The notes beneath the pieces were generated by a model, which was given only the letters and a program-made list of their open reading frames with translations, ran no database searches and was not told the DNA's origin. 64,000 nucleotides of DNA from Chloroflexus islandicus (lineage in GTDB: Bacteria > Chloroflexota > Chloroflexia > Chloroflexales > Chloroflexaceae): contig NZ_LWQS01000093.1 of the NCBI RefSeq assembly GCF_001650695.1, positions 100,976-164,975 of the forward strand, in the 5' to 3' direction. This document shows, piece after piece, positions 8,056-17,000 of the stretch. Positions within the stretch are counted from its first letter, which is position 1, and the number at the start of each line of letters is the position of its first letter. Made by a program: the position numbers and the translations under genes.

Positions 8056-10419
8056 CTACCGGTTGATGATCGGCAGATAGAGCCGCGCGCGCTCAACCAC
8101 TCCCTTCAGTGCAAACTCAGTCAGGTGGTCGAGCACGACGATGATCCGGTTGGCGGCCAGATCGTGGCTGCATCCTGCGCACGGCAACAGATTGCGCCAC
8201 CCGCTGCCATCCCAATAGGCCACATTCAAGGTCTCTTCTAGGATCGACCGCGCGGCAAGGTCATCATCCGTATAGTCAATCTGAATCGTGATCGGTACGT
8301 CAAACCGCGTTACCGATTGGCCGCTGGCGGTAACCGCCTGCAACGAGAACCCGCTCACCGCTGTTTCTGCCCCGCTGAAGGACTGGGCTGGCGTCGCATT
8401 GTGGTTGTAGACAAAGGTTGTCGTTTCGGTTACAGCACCGTTCGGCACGGTAATGGTCGCATTCATACCCGTCTGAATAACGCCGCCAGCGGGCGGGAGC
8501 GGGCGTGCTGCCACTGCCGTATAGCGGTCGAGATTCATGTCAATATGTTCCCACGTCGGTGATGGGATATACGCAACATTGATCTGGCCCGTCGCCGCGG
8601 CATCAGCCAGACGTTGATCGGGAAATAAGGCGTATGCCGGCAGGAAATCAATCTCTCCATTCACGAGCGCATCAATCGCTGCGTCTTGAGAAGAGAAGAA
8701 CCGGATCACAATCCGGCCCACCTTGGGTGCGGGAGTGTGGTACGGATTCGCGACAAACGTCATGTGATCGTCGCGCACCCACTCGGCCAGCATATAGGGG
8801 CCAAAGCTGAGCGGGCGCTCGGCCAGTTCGGGCAGCGTTGCCCACTCGCGCGGCGGCACATCGGCCAGCACCCGGCCATCGCTGAGCACTTGATGCGCCG
8901 GGTAGATGCCGAACGGCAGCAGGAAGTATACCGGGTAGGACGGCAGCAGGGAGTAGTTGGATGACTGGTAGCCGGGCAAGTAGGTTAGGGTGTATTCGAG
9001 GCCGGGGCCGAACGTGGTTTGCTGGATGGCGTCGCAAACCGATTGCCGCCGCTCTGTATCCGGATCACACTCGGCCTGCAGCCCAAGCCGGATGTCGGCT
9101 AACGACCCGGCAACGCCATCGCTCCACCGGTAGCTCTTCAGGCGGTAGCGGACGGTCAGTTGTTTCATGGCAATCGTGCCCGTACCGCTATATGTCACCT
9201 CGTTGCCGTCAGCGTCAATCACGGTCACCCCGGCTGCGAGCGTGACCGGTTCGCCTTCAATGCTGTAGACGCGATCCCCGGCAGTGACATTGACGGTCGC
9301 ATTTTGCGCTAAACCCGCCTCGATTGTGCTCAACCCGTCTTGCAAGACAGGTTGATAGTCATAGTGGTACTCGGTGTAGTACACGCCTTTCGCCAAGTGT
9401 CTAGCATCAAATGCCACTGCTTGCCATGAAGCTCTTTCTAACAGGTTGTCCGGCTGCTGGGTAAAACCAACCACTATCGTTGTCCCGCCATCATCGCGTT
9501 CCCAGTTGGCTGCGCTAGCGAGACTGTAACCGGTTGGGCTGGCCGGAACTCCAGACAGATGCCGGCTCCACGCTTCACTGTGGATGCGATTAAACAACGG
9601 CAGCGAGACCATATCCCGGGCAAATTCGGTTTGGACAATGGCGTAGTGATTGATCCGGTCTTGGCGTAGCAACGTGGTATTGGCGGCAATAATGGCCCTA
9701 CTGGCCGTAGGATTGCACCAACCCATATAGTTCTGACCGCTCCAGCCATTCGCTGCGGTCGGAATCTGATCGCAAGCGTAGAGCGTCCAGCCACCGGGAT
9801 CAGCTTGCCCCACCCATGCAAACGCACCTAGTTCAAAATCGCGGCGACGTAACCCGCTCTCAGCGCCAAACCAGATTGAGACCGGGATATGCTCGCGCAC
9901 CAGCCGGATGCCGCAGTGGTCGCGCCATTGCGCTTCGAGCGCCGCCGCCCACGTCTGGCGGAATGAGGCATTGGTGGTCGTCAACGACAGCGCCAATTCG
10001 TCGCCGGCTGCGTTGGTGCGATAGGTCGCACCGGGGGCGAGCGTCCAACCGGCTTCTGCCAGTAATTGCCGGCCCATCGCCGGATCAAACGGATAAGTAA
10101 ACTCTGGCGGCGGCGCGTGGTAGGCCCAGTGATCTTTGGGCAGGAACGTATCCATGACCAACGCCTGCCGCTGAGTCGCATTCAAGAATGGATAGACCGA
10201 CTCGATCAGAGCGAGCCGGTCGGTGCAGTAGGCCAGCGCCCGCCGGATGCGGATGTCGCTCAGCAGCGGATGCGGCGTGACCGTAGCCAGTGTCGGCGGC
10301 GCCGCCGGTGACGCCGCAACGGTCGCTGGTGGCGCCGCAACCGTCGCCGCTTGCACGATGAGCAATACCGCCAACAACATGGATGCGCCAACGACCAGCG
10401 AACGAATGCGCGGATTCAT
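8056..10419 (-). CDS. Exported oligopeptide-type solute-binding-like protein, double-domain
   Basis: A 787-residue protein; ATG at 10419 preceded by AAAGGAGG. It has a signal peptide (MNPRIRSLVVGASMLLAVLL) and low-complexity Ala/Pro/Thr sequence before the body. Residues ~45-310 match the C-terminal part of family 5 substrate-binding proteins (DIRIRRALAYCTDR, LLAEAGW, GWSGQNYMGWCNP). A second, similar module follows (about 320-620: WSDGV, FGPYMLAEW, VANPYH, LVNGEIDFLPAY), and a beta-rich C-terminal domain ends in YLPIINR. SBP_bac_5 proteins normally deliver peptides or sugars to an ABC permease; no permease gene is nearby and there is no lipobox, so this may be a stand-alone binding or surface protein. 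The order of segments suggests a degenerate tandem duplication of the binding fold. Confidence 0.7.
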   Translation of the reverse strand: MNPRIRSLVVGASMLLAVLLIVQAATVAAPPATVAASPAAPPTLATVTPHPLLSDIRIRRALAYCTDRLALIESVYPFLNATQRQALVMDTFLPKDHWAYHAPPPEFTYPFDPAMGRQLLAEAGWTLAPGATYRTNAAGDELALSLTTTNASFRQTWAAALEAQWRDHCGIRLVREHIPVSIWFGAESGLRRRDFELGAFAWVGQADPGGWTLYACDQIPTAANGWSGQNYMGWCNPTASRAIIAANTTLLRQDRINHYAIVQTEFARDMVSLPLFNRIHSEAWSRHLSGVPASPTGYSLASAANWERDDGGTTIVVGFTQQPDNLLERASWQAVAFDARHLAKGVYYTEYHYDYQPVLQDGLSTIEAGLAQNATVNVTAGDRVYSIEGEPVTLAAGVTVIDADGNEVTYSGTGTIAMKQLTVRYRLKSYRWSDGVAGSLADIRLGLQAECDPDTERRQSVCDAIQQTTFGPGLEYTLTYLPGYQSSNYSLLPSYPVYFLLPFGIYPAHQVLSDGRVLADVPPREWATLPELAERPLSFGPYMLAEWVRDDHMTFVANPYHTPAPKVGRIVIRFFSSQDAAIDALVNGEIDFLPAYALFPDQRLADAAATGQINVAYIPSPTWEHIDMNLDRYTAVAARPLPPAGGVIQTGMNATITVPNGAVTETTTFVYNHNATPAQSFSGAETAVSGFSLQAVTASGQSVTRFDVPITIQIDYTDDDLAARSILEETLNVAYWDGSGWRNLLPCAGCSHDLAANRIIVVLDHLTEFALKGVVERARLYLPIINR

Positions 10420-10507
10420 CAGCAACCTCCTTTCGGGTGGAACTGCAACCGAGAAACCGTGCCGCAACGAGAGCGATTGCAGCAAGGCGCGGGGCATTGA
10501 CGCCACC

Positions 10508-11902
10508 TTATTCCCTCGCTGCCATCACCACCGGCACATACACCTGTGCGCCGCCGTACATCTCAAGATGGGCCTGCATCACGCCGGGATCGCGGTAGAA
10601 GTACCGCCACACAAACCCATTGCGATCATTCGCCAACCCCAAAAACAACCACAATTGCGCCAAGGCGCTGTAACGGGCGCTGCACTGGCCATAGTCAGCC
10701 GCCGCAGGGTGTACCATCACCGAATCGCGGAACCCGAAGCCGGGTTCATACACGCACGGAAACGTGTTCGCCAGCGTTTGCAACGTCGCGATCGCCTCAT
10801 CCGCCAGCGGGGTAATCAGCGCCAACCCCGCCGCGTGCGGCGTCACCAACCCCGGTCGCGTCTCCGGCGCGCCGGGACTCGCTGCCGGCGGCGCGCCTTG
10901 TTGCACATACCCGCCCGTCCCCACATCAAAACAATCCGAGAACCCCCACGCCACATACCCCCGATCACGGGCATACGCGATCTGGGCCTGCGTCGCCGGC
11001 ACGAGCGTCTGCCGGCCATACTCAGTCGCCAGCTCGCGCACAAACAACGCCGGCGCCGCATACGTAAAATACGAACCGTCCCACGCCATCTGCGCCACCG
11101 TGATACCGCCATAGCTTCCGGCTGGCCCAGCCAACGCCGCAAGGCTCAGCCGAAACTCAGCGGCGCTCAGATGGCCCAACGCGCGGGCAACGAAGTTTAT
11201 GATCCGGTTCTCGTTGGAAAGATAATCGGCTTCCGTGCCACCCTGCGGATTCTCGACCGCACCCCACGTAAACCGGTGCGTCGCAGGGTGGTACCAGAGA
11301 GTGAAATCCATCTCGCTGAGGATAGCATCCGCCGGTTGCGCCAACGTGGTATGGCCGTGCGCCGCGCCATACGCGCGGATGGTCATCAACGCTGCCGCCA
11401 GCCACGCATTATCAATCGACGGCACCAAATGGTTATCGCCCACGTTCGCCCCCACCACCGGCGGGTTCCACGAGATCCAATACCACTGGTAAAAGACGCG
11501 GCGCTGGTAGGCATTGGGGCCGTGCGGCTGAAATGCCTGCGCGCCGGTCTGCCACGCGCGCAGTTGGTTGAGGATGGCGCTGACCGTGGCTTCAGTCTCG
11601 GCCCACGTTGGACTCCACGGACGGCCAGCGTCATACGCTGCCAGCCACGCCAGCGCGTACAACCCGATCTCAGCCGGGTTCGCATAATCGCCGCCGGGGA
11701 TCACCGGCGACCACCAACTATACGGGAGATGATGGGAAGTCGTTTGCGCAGCGCGCAAATACGCCCACGTATCCTGCGCCCACTGGTCAATGACATCCGC
11801 CTGCGCGCGCACCGCCGGCCCGTTCGGAACGCCGCCCCATACCCCGCCGCTCAGCGCCAGCGCAACCAACACCAGCGCGACCCCCCCCCGCATTGCCCGC
11901 AT
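10508..11902 (-). CDS. Secreted glucoamylase-like (PF10091/GH144-type) protein
   Basis: A 464-residue protein with signal peptide (MRAMRGGVALVLVALALSGG, predicted cleavage near VRAQA). The body is an (alpha/alpha)6 barrel-like sequence rich in Trp and Ala, with segments typical of the putative glucoamylase/DUF3131 group: SSHHLPYSWW-like start, NDNHLVPSIDNAWLAAAL-like helix, YVAWGFSDCFD and ETRPGLVTPHAAGLAL. Members hydrolyse beta-1,2-glucans or related glycans; the exact substrate cannot be read from sequence. It ends in VYVPVVMAARE, a variant of the C-terminal tail seen on other exported proteins here. A run of nine G residues (coding strand) lies within the first codons (see 11881-11889). 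It is separated by 88 bp from the SBP gene downstream. Confidence 0.65.
   Translation of the reverse strand: MRAMRGGVALVLVALALSGGVWGGVPNGPAVRAQADVIDQWAQDTWAYLRAAQTTSHHLPYSWWSPVIPGGDYANPAEIGLYALAWLAAYDAGRPWSPTWAETEATVSAILNQLRAWQTGAQAFQPHGPNAYQRRVFYQWYWISWNPPVVGANVGDNHLVPSIDNAWLAAALMTIRAYGAAHGHTTLAQPADAILSEMDFTLWYHPATHRFTWGAVENPQGGTEADYLSNENRIINFVARALGHLSAAEFRLSLAALAGPAGSYGGITVAQMAWDGSYFTYAAPALFVRELATEYGRQTLVPATQAQIAYARDRGYVAWGFSDCFDVGTGGYVQQGAPPAASPGAPETRPGLVTPHAAGLALITPLADEAIATLQTLANTFPCVYEPGFGFRDSVMVHPAAADYGQCSARYSALAQLWLFLGLANDRNGFVWRYFYRDPGVMQAHLEMYGGAQVYVPVVMAARE
11881..11889. repeat. Homopolymeric C9/G9 tract at the start of the glucoamylase-like gene
   Basis: Nine consecutive C on the plus strand encode Gly-Gly-Val just after the start codon on the minus strand. 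Such tracts are prone to slippage and can cause on/off switching; no evidence of variation is available from one sequence. Confidence 0.6.
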
Positions 11903-12023
11903 ACGCCACCCCCAGCGTCACCGCAAAACCCATCACCCAACCGGCGCGCCGGATACGGCGGCAACGAGGGGCAATGCAGGCGGCGAAGCAGCGGCATACG
12001 GTAGAGCACCGGCGCGCAATCAA

Positions 12024-12689
12024 CGCAAGAGCGTTTTGATAAGCATGAAAATACTATCTTTACATCTGAACAATTAATCCATATAGCAACAAATAAACTA
12101 AAAATAAAGATTTGTTTTTTGCATTGAATATCTATACAAAAATATACATTATTCACCCAAAGAGAGCGTTACACCCTTTTCATCTTCAGCGACATTCTCA
12201 CAACCGAGGGGAACCGGCCGCTAGGGGGTTGAGGGGCGGACAAAAAGGGTACACCAGCGCATCGCAAAGCCATCAACTCTATATGCACTCATACGTTCTG
12301 TTTGCCCTTGAACCGCTGCAAAGAATGGGAAGGCGAAACGCGCGGTGTGGGGTAGGGTTGATGGTCATAACAACCCTAGTGCCAATGCCATGCCCTTCAG
12401 CGGCACGCTCTTCCCGCCCATTGTGATACTTGCAGTGCCAAATCCTCATTCTCTGCGCATAACACCCCTAGGAGCACATAACAGAATTGTCATCTGTAAT
12501 ACAGGGTTTACGGGGTGACAACGCCGTGCGAAGGCGCTTCAATAAGGAGAACATCCTTGCCTCATCGCTCAATAGATGCCGGCAATTGAACGGCTCAATC
12601 GCGTACCACGAAAGATCCTTGGGTACCCGGTCACGCACGCATTGGCAGGCTAATACTGCAAATATGCGCTGATGTAAGGAGCCGTTGTT
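12024..12689. repeat. Divergent intergenic region with AT-rich stretch and dispersed repeat (12171-12345)
   Basis: No credible gene is seen in these 660 bp between divergent genes. 12040-12160 is strongly AT-rich and is the likely promoter area for the minus-strand gene. 12240-12325 contains a dispersed repeat whose core (GCATCGCAAAGCCATCAA, then CATACGTTCTGTTTGCCCTTGAA split by a few bases) recurs at about 47570-47650 (reversed) and 61725-61785. AAGGAG at 12676-12681 serves the next gene. Confidence 0.5.
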
Positions 12690-14036
12690 ATGAATTGGCA
12701 TCTCTGGCGAATCATTCCGTTGATCTGCTTTATCACTCTTGTCGTTGTTCTCATTGTATTGCCAAACGAGGTGCATGCAGCACTAAACTGCAGCGATCCG
12801 GGCGTGATCTGTAGAAGCGGTACCCTCGCGGACAATGAGACGTGGACAGCCGGTAATGTCTATGTCATCTCTGGCTCCGATGTAACTGTACCTGCCGGTG
12901 TAATGCTGACCATTCAGGCTGGCGCTATTGTGAAGTTTAACCTTGGACGAAGCATGATCGTTGATGGTGAGCTAGTTGTGTCAGGAACACAGGCGAGTCC
13001 GGTCTATTTCACCTCAATCCGTGATGACACGATTGGCGGAAATACTGACAACGATCCAGCATTGCCCGCCGCAGGCAACTGGGGCCGCATCCTCTTCCGC
13101 AGTGGCAGCAGCGGCACGCTCACCCACCTCGAACTCCGCTACGGCGGCGGCGCCGATTGGTGGTGGTGGGGCATGCTGCAACTCGACACCGGCGCCACCG
13201 TCAGCCTCACCGCCGCCACCCTCACCAGCGCATCCTCGTGCGCCCTCAGCACCACCCCTCAGAACGACTTCACCTTGAACAATATGAGCCCGGCCAGTTT
13301 CACCGGCAGCATCTACAACGGCATCTGCGTCTATGAGGGAACGGTGAACGCCAACACGACGTGGGACGAGACCGAGGCCGCCTATGTACCCTTAAACGAC
13401 ATCACCATCGCCCTCGGCAGCACGCTCACGTGGGGGCCGGGCATCGTCATCAAACCGTCGTGGCGAGAGGCCGAGTTCCTCGTCAATGGGTCGCTCAACG
13501 CCACCGGCACCGCCAGCCAACCCATCTATGTCACCTCACCCCGCGACGATGCCATCGGCGGTGCGACCGACAACTCCACCGAATTGCCGGGTCCGGGGCA
13601 GTGGGGCCGCATCCTCTTCCGCAGTGGCAGCAGCGGCACGCTCACCCACCTCGAACTCCGCTACGGCGGCGGCGCCGATTGGTGGGGCTGGGGCGCCATC
13701 CATATTGAAAACGCATCTCCATCAATTCGTCTCTGCACCCTACGCAATAATATCCGTGGCCTAGCTAGTTACGGTGCATCTGCAAATCCCACCATTGAGC
13801 GATGCCGCATCTACGGTAATACCCAATACGGCGTGTTCAACGGTGAACCCAATCACTGGATCTCTGCCGTGAACAACTGGTGGGGAAGCGCATCCGGTCC
13901 GAACGACCCCAACCCACCCGGAACCGATGGCGACTACAACAACGGCGCCGGTGATCATGTCAGCAATTTCGTCCGGTATCGTCCGTGGGACCGAAACCTT
14001 CCATTCCGCATCTCCGTGCCATTCATCGTCCGGTAG
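12690..14036 (+). CDS. Secreted parallel beta-helix protein
   Basis: A 448-residue exported protein with AAGGAG before the ATG and a clear signal peptide (hydrophobic 8-25, cleavage near VHA-AL). The body alternates short beta strands and Gly/Asp/Thr turns, with segments typical of right-handed beta-helix surface proteins: VTVPAGVMLTIQAGAIVKF, then a second copy LGSTLTWGPGIVIKP, and near the end the NNWWGSASGPND motif common in such proteins. Two stretches of 13081-13170 and 13603-13692 are essentially identical at DNA level, showing internal duplication or conversion. It ends in ISVPFIVR, the exported-protein tail of this genome. A carbohydrate-binding or adhesive role is plausible; no catalytic motif was recognised. 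The RCC1/lipase gene follows after 23 bp, so the two are probably in one operon. Confidence 0.65.
   Translation: MNWHLWRIIPLICFITLVVVLIVLPNEVHAALNCSDPGVICRSGTLADNETWTAGNVYVISGSDVTVPAGVMLTIQAGAIVKFNLGRSMIVDGELVVSGTQASPVYFTSIRDDTIGGNTDNDPALPAAGNWGRILFRSGSSGTLTHLELRYGGGADWWWWGMLQLDTGATVSLTAATLTSASSCALSTTPQNDFTLNNMSPASFTGSIYNGICVYEGTVNANTTWDETEAAYVPLNDITIALGSTLTWGPGIVIKPSWREAEFLVNGSLNATGTASQPIYVTSPRDDAIGGATDNSTELPGPGQWGRILFRSGSSGTLTHLELRYGGGADWWGWGAIHIENASPSIRLCTLRNNIRGLASYGASANPTIERCRIYGNTQYGVFNGEPNHWISAVNNWWGSASGPNDPNPPGTDGDYNNGAGDHVSNFVRYRPWDRNLPFRISVPFIVR
13081..13692. repeat. Pair of ~88-bp identical repeats inside the beta-helix gene (13081-13169, 13603-13691)
   Basis: Both copies encode WGRILFRSGSSGTLTHLE followed by LRYGGGADWW. 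Identity extends to synonymous positions, implying recent duplication or gene conversion within a tandemly organised fold. Confidence 0.8.
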
Positions 14037-14059
14037 TGCGTTTCGAGAGGAGGTTCGTT

Positions 14060-17000
14060 ATGCGCCCTTCCACCGTGTGCGCTGCCATGCTGCTGATCGT
14101 TCTGATTAGCGCCTCGTTCGCCACACCCTCCGCATTACCCGTCAACACGCCGCTGGCGGCAGCGGCAACCTTCAATGAGCCGCCGCCACCACAAGATGGT
14201 GCAACGCTACAGGCAATCAACTTCATATACATCACAGCCGGTGCCTCACATACCTGTGGAGTGGCGGATAACGGCGCTGTCTATTGCTGGGGCCAGAACG
14301 AGTTTGGCCAGCTCGGTGATGGCACGACAACTACTCGCCGGACGCCGGTGGCGGTGAGTGGTTTAAGCAGCGCAGTCGCCATCACAGCGGGCTATGCCCA
14401 CACCTGCGCGGTGCTTAGCGACGGCACCGCCCGCTGCTGGGGCGAGAACGGTGCTGGCGCGCTCGGTGATGGCACGACGACCGACCGCTTGACTCCGGTG
14501 GCGGTCAGCGGCTTAAGCGGCGCCATCGCTCTCGCGGCGGGCGGCTCTCACACCTGCGCCCTCCTCCGCGACGGCACCGCCCGCTGCTGGGGCAACAACG
14601 AATATGGTCAGATCGGCAACGGCACAACAACCGACCGCCTAACACCGGTGGCGGTCAGCGGTTTAAGCGGTGCCGTCGCCATCGCAGCAGGCAGTAACCA
14701 CTCCTGCGCGATCCTGCGCGATGGCACCGCGCGTTGTTGGGGTTGGAACGACACGGGCCAGCTTGGCGACGGCACGACGATCGACCGCTTGACTCCGGTG
14801 ACGGTGCGCAACCTGACCGGCGCGGTTGACATTACGGCAAATGGCCTTAATACCTGCGCTTTACTGGCTAGCGGTTCCGTTCGCTGCTGGGGCGAGAACG
14901 AATACGGCCAACTTGGCGACGGCACGACGACCGATCGTTTGACTCCGGTGGAGGTCATCGGCCTCAGCGACGCCATCGCCCTCGCGGCAGGCGGCTCTCA
15001 TACCTGCGCACTCCTGCGCGACGGCGCCGCCCGCTGCTGGGGTTGGAACTACTATGGCCAGCTCGGCGACGGCACGACGACCAACCGCCTGACGCCGGTG
15101 GTGGTCAGCAACTTGAGTGACGCAATTGACATTGTGGTGGGTAGCTTCCATACCTGCGCACTCTTGCGCAATGGCGCTATCCGCTGTTGGGGGAGTAACT
15201 GGGATGGCGAGCTCGGCGACGGCACGCCAACTAAGCGCCTGACACCAGTGGCGGTCAGCGGCTTGAGCGATGCGGTCGCCATCACAGCGGGTGCCGCTCA
15301 CACCTGCGCCCTCCTGAATGACAGCACCGCCCGCTGTTGGGGCAACAACTGGGATGGCGAGCTCGGTAACGGTACGACGACTAACCGGCTAGCACTGGAG
15401 ACGGTCAGCGGCTTGAGCAACGCCTTCACCATTACGGCGGGCGCTTCCCACACCTGCGCGCTCCTGAGCAACGGCTCGGCCCGCTGCTGGGGGAGTAATG
15501 GGGCTGGTCAGCTCGGCGACGGCACAACGACCGACCGCCTAACACCGGTAAGGGTCAGCGGGCTAAGCGGCGCCATCGCCATCACAGCGGGTGCCGCTCA
15601 CACCTGCGCCCTCCTGAATGACAGCACCGCCCGCTGTTGGGGCTACAACTGGGATGGCGAGCTCGGCGACGGCACAACGACCGACCGCCTGACACCGGTA
15701 AGGGTCAGCGGGCTAAGCGGCGCCATCGCTATCACGGCGGGTGCCGCTCACACCTGCGCGCTCCTGAGCAACGGCTCGGCCCGCTGCTGGGGGAGTAATT
15801 GGGCTGGTCAGCTCGGCGATGGCACAACGACCGACCGCCTGACACCGGTAGCGGTCAACGGGCTAAGCGGCGCCATCGCTATCACGGCGGGTAACGCTCA
15901 CACCTGCGCCCTCCTGAGTGACAGCACCGCCCGTTGCTGGGGGAGTAACTGGGATGGCCAGATCGGCGACGGCACGACAACCGACCGCCTGACACCGGTG
16001 GCGGTCAGCGGCTTGAGCGATGCGGTTGACATCCAAGCAAGTTACAACCACACCTGCGCCCTCCTGCGCGATGGCACTGCCCGCTGCTGGGGGAGTAATT
16101 GGGCTGGTCAGCTCGGCGACGGCACGACAACCGACCGCCTGACACCGGTGGCGGTCAATGGGCTGAGCGACGCCTTCGCCATCACGGCTGGTACATGGTA
16201 TACCTGCGTACTCCTGCACGACAGTACCGCTCGCTGCTGGGGTTGGAACTACGATGGCCAGCTCGGCGATGGCACAGCCAGTTACAGTCCAGTGCCGGTG
16301 ACGGTGGCGGGATCGGGTGACGCCACATACGCCATCACCGGAAGCGTTGTCACAGTGAACGATCTACCAATGCGCGGTGTCGAAATCAAGACCAATACCG
16401 GCATCGCGACGACAACCGATAGCAATGGTCAATATCGCATTGCTGATCTGCGCGCTGGCACGTATTCAATCACGGCTAGTACACCGGGCTATACCTTCAA
16501 CGGTCCTCTCACCGTCACTGTCGGTTCGGGCGCCGGGGCAACAGCAAATTTCACCGGAACACCTAAATCAGTCACACGCACGCCACTGATCTTCATCCCC
16601 GGCATCATGGGAAGTAAGCTGTTGGTAAAGGAGAACGACACCCTGTACACAATATGGCCGGGTGTACCCTCGTATAATAACCGGGCAATCTTACGCGACA
16701 GATATATGACGAGACTCGACACTGGCGTAGTGACCGCAACGGATGCAATTCGATACATGCCGGTGCCACCATTGCCAGACTACGAAATATACGAACCTTT
16801 ACTCGATTACCTTTCAAAATCAGTTGACGCGGGAGGATTGGGTTATCAGGAACTCGAACCTTATTGGGAGACGCCTCTGAATCGATGCCAGTCGATCCCC
16901 CAAGCGACAGGAAGCCAGATCACGCTCTTTGTCTTCGCTTACGACTGGCGCCAACCGATCGAGCGAAACGCCGAAGAGCTCGGCAGGTTGATCACCTGCG

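Noticed and set aside
10247..12004. 585-residue plus-strand frame
   Set aside because: Arg/Pro/His-rich shadow antisense to the SBP and glucoamylase-like genes, both of which have signal peptides and ribosome binding sites.
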